From assembly GCF_031082405.1 (NCBI RefSeq), contig NZ_JAVHJU010000009.1:1-64000 (forward strand): a stretch of 64,000 nt of DNA, read 5' to 3'. The notes beneath the pieces are model-generated. The model was not told where the DNA came from. It was given only the letters and a program-made list of their open reading frames with translations, and did no database searches. This DNA comes from Amycolatopsis sp. A133. Lineage in GTDB: Bacteria; Actinomycetota; Actinomycetes; Mycobacteriales; Pseudonocardiaceae. How positions within the stretch are numbered: the stretch's first letter is position 1; the number at the start of each line of letters is the position of its first letter. Below, piece after piece: positions 7,879 through 16,971 of the stretch. A program made the translations under genes and the position numbers.

Positions 7879-10800
7879 ATGGCGGAGGAGAACGAGCGCG
7901 CGCAGGTGGCCGCGATGTCGCGACGGCACGTGCTGGCCGCCGGGAGCGGGCTGCTGGCCGGGTTCGGCCTCGCGGCCGTGCTCCCCGGGACCGCGTCGGC
8001 CGCGCCCGCCGCGCCGGAAAGCCGCCGGACCGACCTGGCCCTGTTCCGGCCGGTGCAGGTGTCCTCGACCGACTACGCCGCCACCCCGGCCGAATTCGCC
8101 GTCGACGGCCTGGCGCAGGTCGGCGTCCGCGGCTCCGGCTGGCGCGCCGCCCAGGGCGACGGCCAGTGGATCGTCGTCGACCTGCAGGCCCCGTGCGCCA
8201 TCGACTCGGTCGTGCTCACCTTCGAAGCGCAGCCCGGCGACCCGGCCTTCGACGACGGTGCTTCCCGCAGCCACACCAGCGGCTTCGAGGTCCAGTCCAG
8301 CTACGCGACGGCGTTCGACCTCGACGTCTCCGGCGACGGCCGGGCCTGGCGCACCGTCCACCACACCGACGGCGGCGCCGGCGGCGTCGTCACCATCCCG
8401 CTCGCCGTCACCGCGCGCTGGGTCCGCTTCACCGCGAGCCGCCGCTCGACGACCAGCCCGCTGGGCCTCAATGGCTTCCAGGTGTTCGGCACCAGCCGCG
8501 AAACCCGGCCCGCGGTCCGCGGCTGGACGAGCTTCCCGGTGCGCCCGGACGACCACCCGCCCGCACTCGCCGTGGCGGCCGACGGCACCGTGCCGCTCGA
8601 ATCCGGCTGGGTGCTGACCATGGACGACTGGGCGCCCGCCGGCGACGGCAAGGCGCTCTCCGCCGGCGCGGTGGACACCCGGGGCTGGCTGCCGGCGACC
8701 GTGCCGGGCACCGTGCTGGCCTCGCTCGTCGAGCAGGGGCAATTGCCCGATCCCGTGTCCGGGATGAACAACCTGCACGTCCCGGAAGCGCTCTCCCGCC
8801 ACGCGTGGTGGTACCGCCGCCGCTTTGCCCTCCCTCGCGGCCTGGACACCTCGCCCGGCCGGCACGTCTGGCTGGAGTTCGACGGCGTCAACCACGAAGC
8901 GCAGATCTGGCTCAACGGCGCGGAAATCGGCACCCAGAGTCACCCGTTCGGCCGCGGCGTCCACGACGTCACTGCCGCGCTCCGCCGCACCGGCGAGCAG
9001 GTACTCGCCGTGAAGGTCTCGCCGATGCCGCGGCCCGGCAGCCCCGGCGACAAGGGGGCCGACGGCAGTTCCTGGGTCGACGCGGGCAGCACGATGTTCG
9101 ACAACTCGCCGACCTACCTCGCGGTGTCGGGCTGGGACTGGATGCCCGCCGTGCGCGACCGCGCGTCCGGGCTGTGGGACCACATCCGCCTACGCTCGAC
9201 CGGCGACGCCGTGCTCGGCGACGTCCGCGTCGACACGAAGGTGCCCGACGCGCACACCGCCGAAGTGACGCTGACCGTCCCCGTGCGCAACGCGGCCGCG
9301 ACCGCCCAGCGCGTGAAGGTCACCGCCGCCTTCGGTCCGGTGACCGTGTCGAGCACGGTCACCGTCCCCGCCGGGCAGACCACCGACGTCGTGTTCCCGA
9401 AGCAGCGGGTCGAGAACGCGAAGCTGTGGTGGCCCAACGGCTACGGCGACCCGCACCTCTACGACCTCACGCTGACCGCGGCGATCGGGGCCGCCACGAG
9501 CGACCGCCGGACCGTCAAGATCGGGCTCCGCGAAATCGGCTACCGGTACGACCTGCCCGTGGTGATCTCCGGCGGCCGGGCGACCCAGACGGTCGACCTC
9601 GCCCCGCAGCACGCCCGGTTCGTCCGCATGCTGGGGCTCACGCGGGCCACCAGCTGGGGCTTCTCGCTCTGGACGATGGCGGTGGCCGACAGCGGGAACC
9701 CGGACACCGACCTGGCGCAGGGCAAACCCGCGGCGGCGCTGTCGGTGGCCGACGGCAACCCGCCCGAGCGGGCCTTCGACGGCGACCCGGACACGCGCTG
9801 GACCTCGGCCTACAGCGACAACCAGTGGCTGCAGGTCGACCTCGGCGCCGCGACCGCGTTCGACCGCGTCGTGCTGACCTGGGAAACCGCCTACGCGGCG
9901 ACCTTCGCGATCCAGGTGTCGCAGGACGGCGACACCTGGACCGACGCCGCGTCCGTCGACAACCGCCCGAAGCCGCTGACCTTCCTCGTCAACGGGATCA
10001 AGATCTTCGCCCGCGGCGGCAGCTGGGGCTGGGACGAGCTGCTGCGCCGGATGCCCGCCGAGCGGACCGACGCCGTCGTCGCGATGCACCGCGACATGAA
10101 CTTCACCCTGATCCGCAACTGGGTCGGCTCGTCGTACCGGCAAGAGCTGTTCGACGCCTGCGACAAGTACGGCATCCTGCTGTGGAACGAGTTCTGGGAC
10201 GGCTGGTCGACCGACCCGGCCAACCACGACATCTTCCTCGCGCAGGCGCGGGACACCGTGCTGCGCTACCGCCACCACGCCTGCGCGACCGTCTGGTTCG
10301 GCTGCAACGAGGGCACCCCGCCCGCGGTGATCGACAACGCGCTGCGCGACATCGTGCACACGAACACCGACCTGCTCTACCAGGGCAACTCCGCGGGTGG
10401 GGTGATCACCGGCGACGGTCCCTACTCCTGGCAGGATCCGAAGCGGTACTTCACGGGTGAGGCGACCGGCGGCAAGGCCGGGTTCTGGAGCGAGATCGGG
10501 CTGCCGACGGTGCCGGTCGTGGAAAGCATGCGGAACCTGGTCGGCCCGGACGACCCGGGCTGGCCGATCGGCGCGCCCTGGTTCCTGCACGACTGGTCGA
10601 CCAACGGGAACCAGTCGCCGCAGAGCTACCTGGCGGCGATCGACGCGCGGCTGGCGCCGTCGACGAGCCTGGCCGAGTTCTGCCGCAAGGCGCAGTTCGT
10701 CAACTACGAGAGCATGCGCGCGATCTTCGAGGCGTGGAACGCGAAGCTGTGGAACGACGCCACCGGCGTGCTGCTCTGGATGTCGCACCCCGCCTGGCAC

Positions 10801-11463
10801 AGCACGGTCTGGCAGACCTACGACTACGACCTCGACGTCAACGGCAGCTACTACGGCGCGCGCAAGGGCTGCGAGGCCCGGCACGTCCAGGCCGACCTCA
10901 CGACGTGGCAGGTCCGGGTGGTCAACCACACGCCGGGCGCGCTGACCGGGGTCACCGCCACCGCCCGGCTGTACGGCCTCGACGGCGCGGCGCTCGGGCC
11001 GGCTCAGCAGCAGAAGCTCGACGTGGCCCCGGTTTCGGCCGCGGCCGCCTTCGCGGTCCCGTTCGACGGCGGTCAGCCGGACCTGCACCTGCTCCGGCTG
11101 ACCCTGACCGACGACCGCGGTGCCGTGCTGTCGGAGAACACGTACTGGCGCTACCGGACGGACACGGCGATGCGCGCGCTCAACCAGCTCCCGGGCGCGC
11201 GCCTCACCACGTCCCTGCGAGCGGACGGCGACGCGTACACCGCGACCGTTCGCAACGACGGCCGGACGGTCGCGGCGATGATCCGCCTGTCGCTGCGGGA
11301 ACGCAACGGCACCGACCGCGTGCTGCCGACCCGCTACGGCGACAACTACTTCTGGCTGCTGCCGGGGGAGAGCCGCACGGTCCGCGTCGAGCCGCGGCGG
11401 CGGGTCCCGGGCGCGAGACTGCAGGTGGAGGCGTACAACGTGGCCGCGAAGCTGACGTCGTAG
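7879..11463 (+). CDS. Secreted GH2 glycosidase with two discoidin-like modules (exo-beta-glucosaminidase-like)
   Basis: A 1194-residue enzyme expected to cleave terminal beta-linked residues outside the cell. It has a twin-arginine signal (S14-R-R-H-V-L) and an Ala-x-Ala cleavage site near residue 40. A first F5/8C (discoidin) module spans about 55-205. The GH2 sugar-binding domain follows (GWDWMPAVRDRASGLWDHI), then an Ig-like domain ending GLREIGYRY. A second discoidin module (about 565-705) is inserted just before the catalytic barrel (FLVNGIKIFARGGSWGWDE). The acid/base is probably E811 in WFGCNEG and the nucleophile E872 in GFWSEIG. The architecture resembles CsxA-type exo-beta-D-glucosaminidases acting on chitosan, but beta-mannosidase activity cannot be excluded. 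ATG 7879 is chosen by AACGGAG and the Tat signal. Confidence 0.85.
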   Translation: MAEENERAQVAAMSRRHVLAAGSGLLAGFGLAAVLPGTASAAPAAPESRRTDLALFRPVQVSSTDYAATPAEFAVDGLAQVGVRGSGWRAAQGDGQWIVVDLQAPCAIDSVVLTFEAQPGDPAFDDGASRSHTSGFEVQSSYATAFDLDVSGDGRAWRTVHHTDGGAGGVVTIPLAVTARWVRFTASRRSTTSPLGLNGFQVFGTSRETRPAVRGWTSFPVRPDDHPPALAVAADGTVPLESGWVLTMDDWAPAGDGKALSAGAVDTRGWLPATVPGTVLASLVEQGQLPDPVSGMNNLHVPEALSRHAWWYRRRFALPRGLDTSPGRHVWLEFDGVNHEAQIWLNGAEIGTQSHPFGRGVHDVTAALRRTGEQVLAVKVSPMPRPGSPGDKGADGSSWVDAGSTMFDNSPTYLAVSGWDWMPAVRDRASGLWDHIRLRSTGDAVLGDVRVDTKVPDAHTAEVTLTVPVRNAAATAQRVKVTAAFGPVTVSSTVTVPAGQTTDVVFPKQRVENAKLWWPNGYGDPHLYDLTLTAAIGAATSDRRTVKIGLREIGYRYDLPVVISGGRATQTVDLAPQHARFVRMLGLTRATSWGFSLWTMAVADSGNPDTDLAQGKPAAALSVADGNPPERAFDGDPDTRWTSAYSDNQWLQVDLGAATAFDRVVLTWETAYAATFAIQVSQDGDTWTDAASVDNRPKPLTFLVNGIKIFARGGSWGWDELLRRMPAERTDAVVAMHRDMNFTLIRNWVGSSYRQELFDACDKYGILLWNEFWDGWSTDPANHDIFLAQARDTVLRYRHHACATVWFGCNEGTPPAVIDNALRDIVHTNTDLLYQGNSAGGVITGDGPYSWQDPKRYFTGEATGGKAGFWSEIGLPTVPVVESMRNLVGPDDPGWPIGAPWFLHDWSTNGNQSPQSYLAAIDARLAPSTSLAEFCRKAQFVNYESMRAIFEAWNAKLWNDATGVLLWMSHPAWHSTVWQTYDYDLDVNGSYYGARKGCEARHVQADLTTWQVRVVNHTPGALTGVTATARLYGLDGAALGPAQQQKLDVAPVSAAAAFAVPFDGGQPDLHLLRLTLTDDRGAVLSENTYWRYRTDTAMRALNQLPGARLTTSLRADGDAYTATVRNDGRTVAAMIRLSLRERNGTDRVLPTRYGDNYFWLLPGESRTVRVEPRRRVPGARLQVEAYNVAAKLTS

Positions 11464-11552
11464 CGGACGGTTGGTGGCCGCGGACGAAGTCGGACGTCGA
11501 TTTCGTCCGCGGCGACGAACTAGGCTGAGCGTGTCCCGCCTAGCTTCGGGAG

Positions 11553-13199
11553 GTGCTCGTTTCGGTGAACCTGCGCCCGCACGCCAGCCTCGGCCGCGTC
11601 CTCGACGACCTGGGCGGCACCCTCCTGGACCTGGTGCTCGGCGACGGCGAGCGCCCGGGCGGCATCGGCGGCGTCGCCATCCACGATCCGCTGGACGAGC
11701 CCGCGCTGCCGCAGCACGCCTTGGTGCTCGGCGTCGGCCTGGCCGACGACGGCGAGGTGGTGCAGCAGCTGCACAGCCTCGCCCGCCACGACGCGGCGGG
11801 CCTCGTGCTGCGCGCCCCGGTCACGGTGACCGCGGCGATCACCGCCGCCGTCGAGGAGACCGGCGTCGCCCTGCTGAGCCTCGCCCGGGGCGCGTCCTGG
11901 GCCCAGCTCGCCGCCATGCTGCGGTCCCTGCTGGCCGAGGGCGACGTCGGCGACGCCCAGCCGGAGACCTTGGCCGGGCTGCCCTCGGGCGACCTGTTCG
12001 CCGTGGCCAACGCGATCGCCGCGCTGATCGACGCACCGGTGACCATCGAGGACCGGCGGTCCCGCGTGCTGGCGTTCTCGGGACGGCAGGACGAAGCCGA
12101 CCCCTCGCGCGTCGAGACGATCCTCGGGCGGCAGGTGCCCGAGCGGTTTTCCCGGATGCTCGCCGACCGCGGCGTGTTCCGGGAGCTCTACCGCAGCGAG
12201 CAGCCGGTCTACGTCGACCGGCCGGCGGAAAGCCCGGACGGGTTCATGATCCCCCGCGTCGCCGTCGCGGTGCGGGCGGGCGACGAGGTCCTCGGCTCGA
12301 TCTGGGCCGCGGTGAGCGAGCCGCTGACGCCCGACCGCACGCAGGCCCTGTGTGACGCGGCCCGCCTGGTGGCGCTGCACCTGCTTCGCGTGCGGGCTGG
12401 CGCCGACGTCGAACGGCGGTTGCGTGCGGACCTGCTGAGCACGGCGCTGGAAGGCGGGGCCGCCGCGCGCGAGGCGCTGAGCCGGCTCGGCCTGGCCGAC
12501 CAGCCGGTCGTGGTGCTGGCGCTGGCGGTGCTCGGCACCGGCACCGCCGACGCCGAGCTCGCCGCCGACCGGCAGCGGCTCAGCGACGGGCTGGCGATGC
12601 ACCTGAGCGCGGTCCACCCGCGTTGCGCGGCGGCGCTGGTCGGCGACACCGCGTACGGACTGGTGCCGGTGACCCGCGACGCCGACGCCGACGGCGAGCG
12701 GCGGGCGCTGCGGATCGCCAAGGACTTCCTGGACCGGGTGGGCGAGCGCGTCCGGGCGGTGGTCGGCATCGGCCCGGTGGCGCGCAGCGCGGCCGAGCTG
12801 CCGGAAGCCCGCGGCAGCGCGGACCGGGCGTTGCGGGTACTGCGGTCGGGCAACGGAGCCGGCCGCCGCGTCGCGCTGCTGGCCGACGTGCACGTCGAGG
12901 CGCTGCTGCTGGAGCTGCAGGACCTGGTCGCCGCCCGCGGCGACCGCCCCACCGGCCCGGTCGCCCGGCTGCTCGACTACGACGCGCGTCACCACGCCCA
13001 CCTCGTCGAGACGCTGCGGGCCTGGCTCGACGCCTTCGGCGACGTCATCGCGGCCTCCGCCGCGGTCCACGTCCACCCGAACACGTTCCGGTACCGCCTG
13101 CGCCGCCTCGCCGAAGTCGGCGGCTTCGACATGACCGACCCGGAAGCGAGGTTCGCGGCCATGCTCCAGCTCCGCGTGGTGGCCCCACCCACCACCTGA
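11553..13199 (+). CDS. PucR/CdaR-type transcriptional regulator
   Basis: A 548-residue regulator. The N-terminal third is the PucR domain (LDLVLGDGE, HALVLGVGLADD), the middle is a GGDEF-like/CdaR core (ALVGDTAYGLVPV), and the last 60 residues contain the HTH_30 motif VHVHPNTFRYRLRRLAEVGG. Such proteins usually activate purine, amino acid or sugar-acid catabolic genes in response to a metabolite. The start is either GTG at 11553 or GTG at 11565; the only purine-rich site (GGGAGG) overlaps the first. It follows the GH2 gene on the same strand after 89 nt and is followed by the 21-bp repeat array. Confidence 0.9.
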   Translation: MLVSVNLRPHASLGRVLDDLGGTLLDLVLGDGERPGGIGGVAIHDPLDEPALPQHALVLGVGLADDGEVVQQLHSLARHDAAGLVLRAPVTVTAAITAAVEETGVALLSLARGASWAQLAAMLRSLLAEGDVGDAQPETLAGLPSGDLFAVANAIAALIDAPVTIEDRRSRVLAFSGRQDEADPSRVETILGRQVPERFSRMLADRGVFRELYRSEQPVYVDRPAESPDGFMIPRVAVAVRAGDEVLGSIWAAVSEPLTPDRTQALCDAARLVALHLLRVRAGADVERRLRADLLSTALEGGAAAREALSRLGLADQPVVVLALAVLGTGTADAELAADRQRLSDGLAMHLSAVHPRCAAALVGDTAYGLVPVTRDADADGERRALRIAKDFLDRVGERVRAVVGIGPVARSAAELPEARGSADRALRVLRSGNGAGRRVALLADVHVEALLLELQDLVAARGDRPTGPVARLLDYDARHHAHLVETLRAWLDAFGDVIAASAAVHVHPNTFRYRLRRLAEVGGFDMTDPEARFAAMLQLRVVAPPTT

Positions 13200-13203
13200 C
13201 GTC

Positions 13204-13349
13204 ACCCGTGTCCAAAGGGACACACGCGTGTCTGGAGGGGACACACGCGTGATTGGAAGGGCATCACGAGTGATGCCCCGCCAATCACGAATGATGCCCG
13301 CTCAATCACGGGTGATGCCCCGCCAATCACGCATGATGCCTTTCCGGAC
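13204..13349. repeat. Seven-unit, 21-bp-periodic array of short palindromes
   Basis: Units start at 13204, 13224, 13245, 13266, 13287, 13308 and 13329; the first step is 20 bp and the rest are exactly 21. Each has a small near-palindromic core: CACCCGTG, CACGCGTG twice, CACGAGTG, CACGAATG, CACGGGTG and CACGCATG. The linkers vary (CTGGAGGGG, ATTGGAAGGG, ATGCCCCGCCA). 21 bp is two turns of B-DNA, so the cores share one face of the helix. The array lies between the PucR stop and the EF-G-paralogue promoter. It lacks the conserved-repeat/unique-spacer layout of CRISPR. Confidence 0.8.
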
Positions 13350-13366
13350 CCGGGTGGTTCCCCGCG

Positions 13367-13403
13367 AAATTGCGTTGGCGGTGGGGCGGGGCGTCGTTAG
13401 TCT
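13367..13403 (+). promoter_or_regulatory. WhiB7-like promoter of leader peptide and EF-G paralogue
   Basis: AAATT (13367-13371) lies 3 nt upstream of a -35 element TTGGCG (13375-13380), followed after 17 nt by the -10 element TAGTCT (13398-13403). An AT-rich box immediately upstream of a TTGnnn -35 element is the hallmark of promoters activated by WhiB7 with sigma-A. Transcription would begin near 13410, about 36 nt before the leader-peptide start. The match is by eye; WhiB7 control is inferred. Confidence 0.5.
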
Positions 13404-13445
13404 TCCCCGGAACCTGTCCACCGCGTCGAACGAAGGGAGCCGGCC

Positions 13446-13547
13446 GTGCGTCACCGCATCGCTGTCGCTCCCCGGTCGCGGTTCGAGGTGATCCTGGTGT
13501 CTCCGCGTCCCCGGTGCCTGCCGCGCGGCTCGCACCGGACCCCGTGA
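13446..13547 (+). CDS. 33-residue arginine/proline-rich leader peptide
   Basis: A GTG start at 13446 is preceded by AAGGGAG at a good distance. The frame encodes a short basic peptide beginning MRHRIAVAPRSRF and ending in SPRPRCLPRGSHRTP, then stops 69 nt before the EF-G-like gene. Leader peptides rich in Arg and Pro precede many ribosome-protection and ribosome-modification genes, where antibiotic-induced stalling changes downstream RNA folding. The hairpin at about 13561-13583 sits between leader stop and gene start. This is the simplest reading of the 420-nt gap. Confidence 0.55.
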   Translation: MRHRIAVAPRSRFEVILVSPRPRCLPRGSHRTP

Positions 13548-13560
13548 CGCGTTCGTGAAC

Positions 13561-13583
13561 CCGGCGTCGCGGGAAATCGCGCC
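13561..13583 (+). terminator. Hairpin between leader peptide and EF-G paralogue (candidate attenuator)
   Basis: CGGCG and CGCCG pair around a GC-rich segment with GGAAAT in the loop, located between the leader stop codon and the GTG of the downstream gene. No U-run follows, as is usual in high-GC actinobacteria. It could act as an intrinsic attenuator relieved when a ribosome stalls on the leader. Confidence 0.35.
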
Positions 13584-13616
13584 GTCCTGATCACTTCGTC
13601 CGCAAAGGACAATCTC

Positions 13617-15563
13617 GTGCGCACCCGCCAGCTCCGCAACCTGGGCATCCTCGCTCACGTCGACGCGGGCAAGACCACCGTCACCGAACGGATCCTGCAC
13701 CGCACCGGCGCCACCCACAAGCAGGGCGAGGTCCACGACGGCACCACCGTCACCGACTTCGACCCGCAGGAACGCGACCGCGGCATCACCATCTTCGCCG
13801 CGGCCGTCAGCTGCACCTGGGACGGCCACCGGCTCACCCTCATCGACACCCCCGGCCACGTCGACTTCACCGACGAGGTCGAGCGGTCGCTGCGGGTGCT
13901 CGACGGCGCCGTCGCCGTGTTCGACGCCGTCGCCGGGGTCGAGCCGCAGAGCGAAACCGTGTGGCGTCAGGCCGACCGGCACGGCGTGCCGCGGATCGCG
14001 TTCGTCAACAAGCTCGACCGCGCGGGCGCCGACCTCGACGCCGCCGTCGCCTCGATCCGGGCGCGGCTGCACCCGGCACCGCTGGTCGTGCAGCTGCCGA
14101 TCGGGCGCGAGGACGGCTTCACCGGCGTCGTCGACCTGCTGCGCCTGCGCGAGCAGGACGTGCCGGACGACCTCCGCGCCGAAGCCCGGCGGCGGCGCCG
14201 GACGCTGGAAGAGGCCGTCGCCGAGCTGCACCCGGTGGCCCTCGACGAGTTCTGCGCCACCGGCACGGTCTCGGCGGAGACGCTGGAGAAAGCCCTGCGG
14301 GAGCTGACCCTCAGCGGCGACGGGCTCGTTGTGCTGTGCGGCGCGGCCTACCGGGATCGCGGGATCGAGCCGCTGCTCGACGCCGTCGTGGCGTACCTGC
14401 CGTCGCCGGCGGACGTCCCGCCGGTGCGGGCCGGCCGGCCCGCGGACCCGGCCGCGCCGCTGGCCGCGCTGGTGTTCAAGGTCGTCTCGACGGCCACCGG
14501 ACGGCTCACGTACCTGCGGGTGTACTCGGGAACGCTGCGGAAGGGGGACCAGGTGACGGCGGCGGGACGCACCGAGCGCATCGCGCGCGTGCTGCGCGTG
14601 CAGGCCGACCGTCAGTCCGAAGTGGACTGTGCGGTGGCCGGTGACATCGTCGCGGTGGCCGGGCCGAAGGCGGCGCGCGTCGGCGCGACCGTGTGCGCAC
14701 CCGGCGACCCGGTGCTGCTGGAGCCGCCGGTGACGGCGGACCCGGTGGTGTCGGTGGCCGTCGAAACCCGGCGGGCCGGCGAGGGCGAGCGGCTGACGTC
14801 GGCGCTGGCGCGGCTGGCCGAGGAGGACCCGTCGCTGGTCGTACGGATCGATCCGGAGACCGGGCAGACGGTGCTGTCTGGGCTGGGCGAGCTGCACCTG
14901 GAGGTGGCGGTGGAGAAGCTGAGACGCGGCCGCGGCCTGGAAGTCGCCGTGGGCCGTCCCCAGGTGGCGCACCGCGAGACGGTCGTCAGCGGCGTGACGG
15001 GGCTGGTGTACCGCCACGTCAAGCAGGACGGCGGGGCGGGCCAGTTCGCCCACGTGGTCCTGGACGTCTCGCCGGCCGCGGAGGGCTTCGAGTTCACCTC
15101 CGCGGTCGTCGGCGGCCGGGTGCCGCGCGAGTACGTCCGCGCGGTCGAGGCCGGTTGCCGGGACGCGCTGGCCGAGGGGCCGCTGGGCGGGCACCCGGTG
15201 ACGGGCCTGCGCGTGACGCTGACCGACGGGGCGACGCACCCGAAGGACTCGTCGGACCTGGCGTTCCGGACGGCGGGCCGGCTCGGGCTGCGGGAGGCGT
15301 TGCGCGCGTCGGTCCTGCGCCTGCTGGAGCCGGTGGCCGAGGTGGTGGTGACGGTCCCGGCCGACGCGGTCGGCGGTGTGCTCGGCGACCTCGCGGCCCG
15401 CCGGGGCCGGGTGGCCGGATCGGCGGTCCGCGCGGGCTCGGCGGTGGTGACGGCCACGGTGCCGGTGGCGGAGCTGTTCGGCTACGCGAACCGGCTGCGG
15501 AGCCGGACGCAGGGCCGGGGCACGTTCACGGCACGCCCGGCCGGGTTCGCGCCGGCGCCGTAG
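13617..15563 (+). CDS. Translational GTPase, EF-G paralogue / ribosomal-protection-like
   Basis: A 648-residue five-domain GTPase. The G domain has AHVDAGKTT (G1), RGITI (G2), DTPGHVDF (G3) and NKLD (G4). Domain IV contains [13 protein letters not shown] and GGRVPREY, and the C-terminus has [15 protein letters not shown], as in EF-G. It is about 50 residues shorter than housekeeping EF-G and diverged. No ribosomal protein or EF-Tu gene is near, so it is not the str-operon fusA. The WhiB7-like promoter and leader peptide suggest an inducible role in clearing a drug or stalled state from the ribosome, as Tet(M)/OtrA do. It could instead be a recycling factor. GTG 13617 follows AAAGGAC. Confidence 0.85.
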   Translation: MRTRQLRNLGILAHVDAGKTTVTERILHRTGATHKQGEVHDGTTVTDFDPQERDRGITIFAAAVSCTWDGHRLTLIDTPGHVDFTDEVERSLRVLDGAVAVFDAVAGVEPQSETVWRQADRHGVPRIAFVNKLDRAGADLDAAVASIRARLHPAPLVVQLPIGREDGFTGVVDLLRLREQDVPDDLRAEARRRRRTLEEAVAELHPVALDEFCATGTVSAETLEKALRELTLSGDGLVVLCGAAYRDRGIEPLLDAVVAYLPSPADVPPVRAGRPADPAAPLAALVFKVVSTATGRLTYLRVYSGTLRKGDQVTAAGRTERIARVLRVQADRQSEVDCAVAGDIVAVAGPKAARVGATVCAPGDPVLLEPPVTADPVVSVAVETRRAGEGERLTSALARLAEEDPSLVVRIDPETGQTVLSGLGELHLEVAVEKLRRGRGLEVAVGRPQVAHRETVVSGVTGLVYRHVKQDGGAGQFAHVVLDVSPAAEGFEFTSAVVGGRVPREYVRAVEAGCRDALAEGPLGGHPVTGLRVTLTDGATHPKDSSDLAFRTAGRLGLREALRASVLRLLEPVAEVVVTVPADAVGGVLGDLAARRGRVAGSAVRAGSAVVTATVPVAELFGYANRLRSRTQGRGTFTARPAGFAPAP

Positions 15564-15583
15564 GGTCCCGGTCCACCTCAAGC

Positions 15584-15720
15584 GCCCCAATGTGGCGTTG
15601 GTTGCGTCCAACGCACCGAACGCCACATTGGGTGCGTTGAATCGGCACTGCGGCGCGGAGCGCCTCCGTTGAGGGTGGTGGCGGGGGCATGGGTGGAGCA
15701 CCGAACGCCACATTGGGGCG
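15584..15720. repeat. Dispersed intergenic repeat, copy 2, with near-perfect hairpin
   Basis: CAATGTGGCGTTGGTTGCGT pairs with ACGCACCGAACGCCACATTG (15588-15630) with two mismatches. The element ends with a further GAACGCCACATTGGGGCG at 15703-15720, and its centre (TGCGTTGAATCGGC to GCGCCTCCGTTGAG) matches the reverse complement of copy 1. It lies between two convergent genes and probably terminates both. It has no open frame of its own and no transposase. Confidence 0.8.
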
Positions 15721-15739
15721 TTTCGAGCCGGTCAGGCAC

Positions 15740-16939
15740 TCAGGCGCGCGGCAGCGACTCGACCCCGGCCAGCAGCCGGTCCACGTCGTCCTCCGTCGTG
15801 TACGGCGCGATGCCCGCCCGCACCGCCCCGGTATCACCCAGGCCCAGGTGCCGCGAGCACTCGATCGCGTAGAAACTCCCCGCCGGGGCGTTGACCCCCT
15901 GCGCGCCGAGGTGTTCGTACACCGCCTGCGAGGCGATCCCGTCCACCGAAAACAGCACCGTCGGGGTCCGCCGGCGCTCCGGCGAGCCGTACCGCGTGAC
16001 GCCCGGAACGACCGCCAGACCGGCGTCGAGCCGGGCCAGCAGGGCGTTCTCGTGCGACTCCAGCGCCGCCATCGACCCCAGCAGCCGCGTCCGGCGGGCG
16101 CCCGTCCCGGGCACCAGCCCCGCCAGGAAGCCGATCGCCGCGGTCGTGCCCGCGAGCAGTTCGTACGGCAGCGTGCCGAGCTCGAAACGTTCCGGGACCG
16201 CGTCGGTCGACGGCAGGAGCTTGTCCGGGTGCAGTGTCTCGAGCAGCGACGGTGCCGCCACCACCACCCCGAGGTGCGGACCGAGGAACTTGTACGGCGA
16301 GCACGCGTAGAAGTCCGCTCCGAGCGCCGTGACGTCGACCGCCGCGTGCGGGGTCAGGTGGACGCCGTCGACGTACAGCAGTGCTCCCGCGTCGTGCACC
16401 GCCGACGCGATCGCCGGGAGGTCGGGGCGGGTCCCCAGCAGGTTCGACGCCGCCGTGACCGCGACCAGGCGCGTCCGGCCCGAGAGCAGCGGGGCGACGG
16501 GCTCGAGTTCGCCCGTCTCCGGGGAGAACTCCGCCCAGCGGACGGTCGCACCGGCCGCCGCCGCGGCCTGGACCCACGGGCGGATGTTGGCGTCGTGGTC
16601 GAGCCGGGTGACGACGACTTCGTCCCCCGGACCCCACTTCTGGGCCAGCGTGCGGGAGAAGTCGTACGTCAGCTGGGTCATGCTGCGGCCGAAGACGACC
16701 CCGGCCGGGTCGGCGGCGAGCAGGTCGGCGACGGCTTGGCGGGCTTCGGTGACGACCGTGGCCGCCCGGCGCTCGGCGGCCGTGACAACGCCGCGGTTGG
16801 CGATCGCCGCGCAGAGCGTGGCGGCCACCGCCTGCCCGACGACGTCGGGGACCTGAGAGCCGCCGGGTCCGTCGAAGTGGGCGGCGCCGCCGTCGAGGGC
16901 GGGGAAGTGCTCGCGGATCTTCCGCACGTCGTAGGTCAC
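15740..16939 (-). CDS. Cysteine desulfurase-like class V aminotransferase
   Basis: A 399-residue PLP enzyme of the NifS/CsdA-like fold. It has VRKIREHFPAL at the N-terminus, the phosphate-binding FGRSMTQLTY, the cofactor aspartate in LLYVDGVHLTPH and the PLP lysine in SPYKFLGPHLGV. The aromatic SPYKFLGPH context is typical of the actinobacterial cysteine desulfurase-like subgroup, whose substrates are mostly unknown. The catalytic Cys loop of true IscS/SufS is not obvious. The open frame extends into the acyltransferase upstream, but GTG 16939 gives the family-like N-terminus. Confidence 0.88.
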   Translation of the reverse strand: MTYDVRKIREHFPALDGGAAHFDGPGGSQVPDVVGQAVAATLCAAIANRGVVTAAERRAATVVTEARQAVADLLAADPAGVVFGRSMTQLTYDFSRTLAQKWGPGDEVVVTRLDHDANIRPWVQAAAAAGATVRWAEFSPETGELEPVAPLLSGRTRLVAVTAASNLLGTRPDLPAIASAVHDAGALLYVDGVHLTPHAAVDVTALGADFYACSPYKFLGPHLGVVVAAPSLLETLHPDKLLPSTDAVPERFELGTLPYELLAGTTAAIGFLAGLVPGTGARRTRLLGSMAALESHENALLARLDAGLAVVPGVTRYGSPERRRTPTVLFSVDGIASQAVYEHLGAQGVNAPAGSFYAIECSRHLGLGDTGAVRAGIAPYTTEDDVDRLLAGVESLPRA

Positions 16940-16971
16940 CGCGCCAGCATGCCGAACGGGGTGCGCCGGTC

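Noticed and set aside
7605..10460. A 951-codon frame inside the GH2 gene
   Set aside because: Arg/Pro-rich out-of-frame shadow of the GH2 gene with no domains.
13204..13349. CRISPR array
   Set aside because: Units are only 21 bp with degenerate cores and no unique 30-40 bp spacers, and there are no cas genes.
13228..13491. Open frame encoding a heptapeptide repeat (RxSRxMP)
   Set aside because: The repeat is a by-product of the 21-bp DNA period; there is no ribosome site, and the codon bias is lost outside the array.
13617..15563. Housekeeping fusA or a true Tet(M) gene
   Set aside because: No rpsL/rpsG/tuf neighbours and a shorter, diverged sequence argue against fusA; domain IV and the SRTQGR tail are EF-G-like and not Tet(M)-like.
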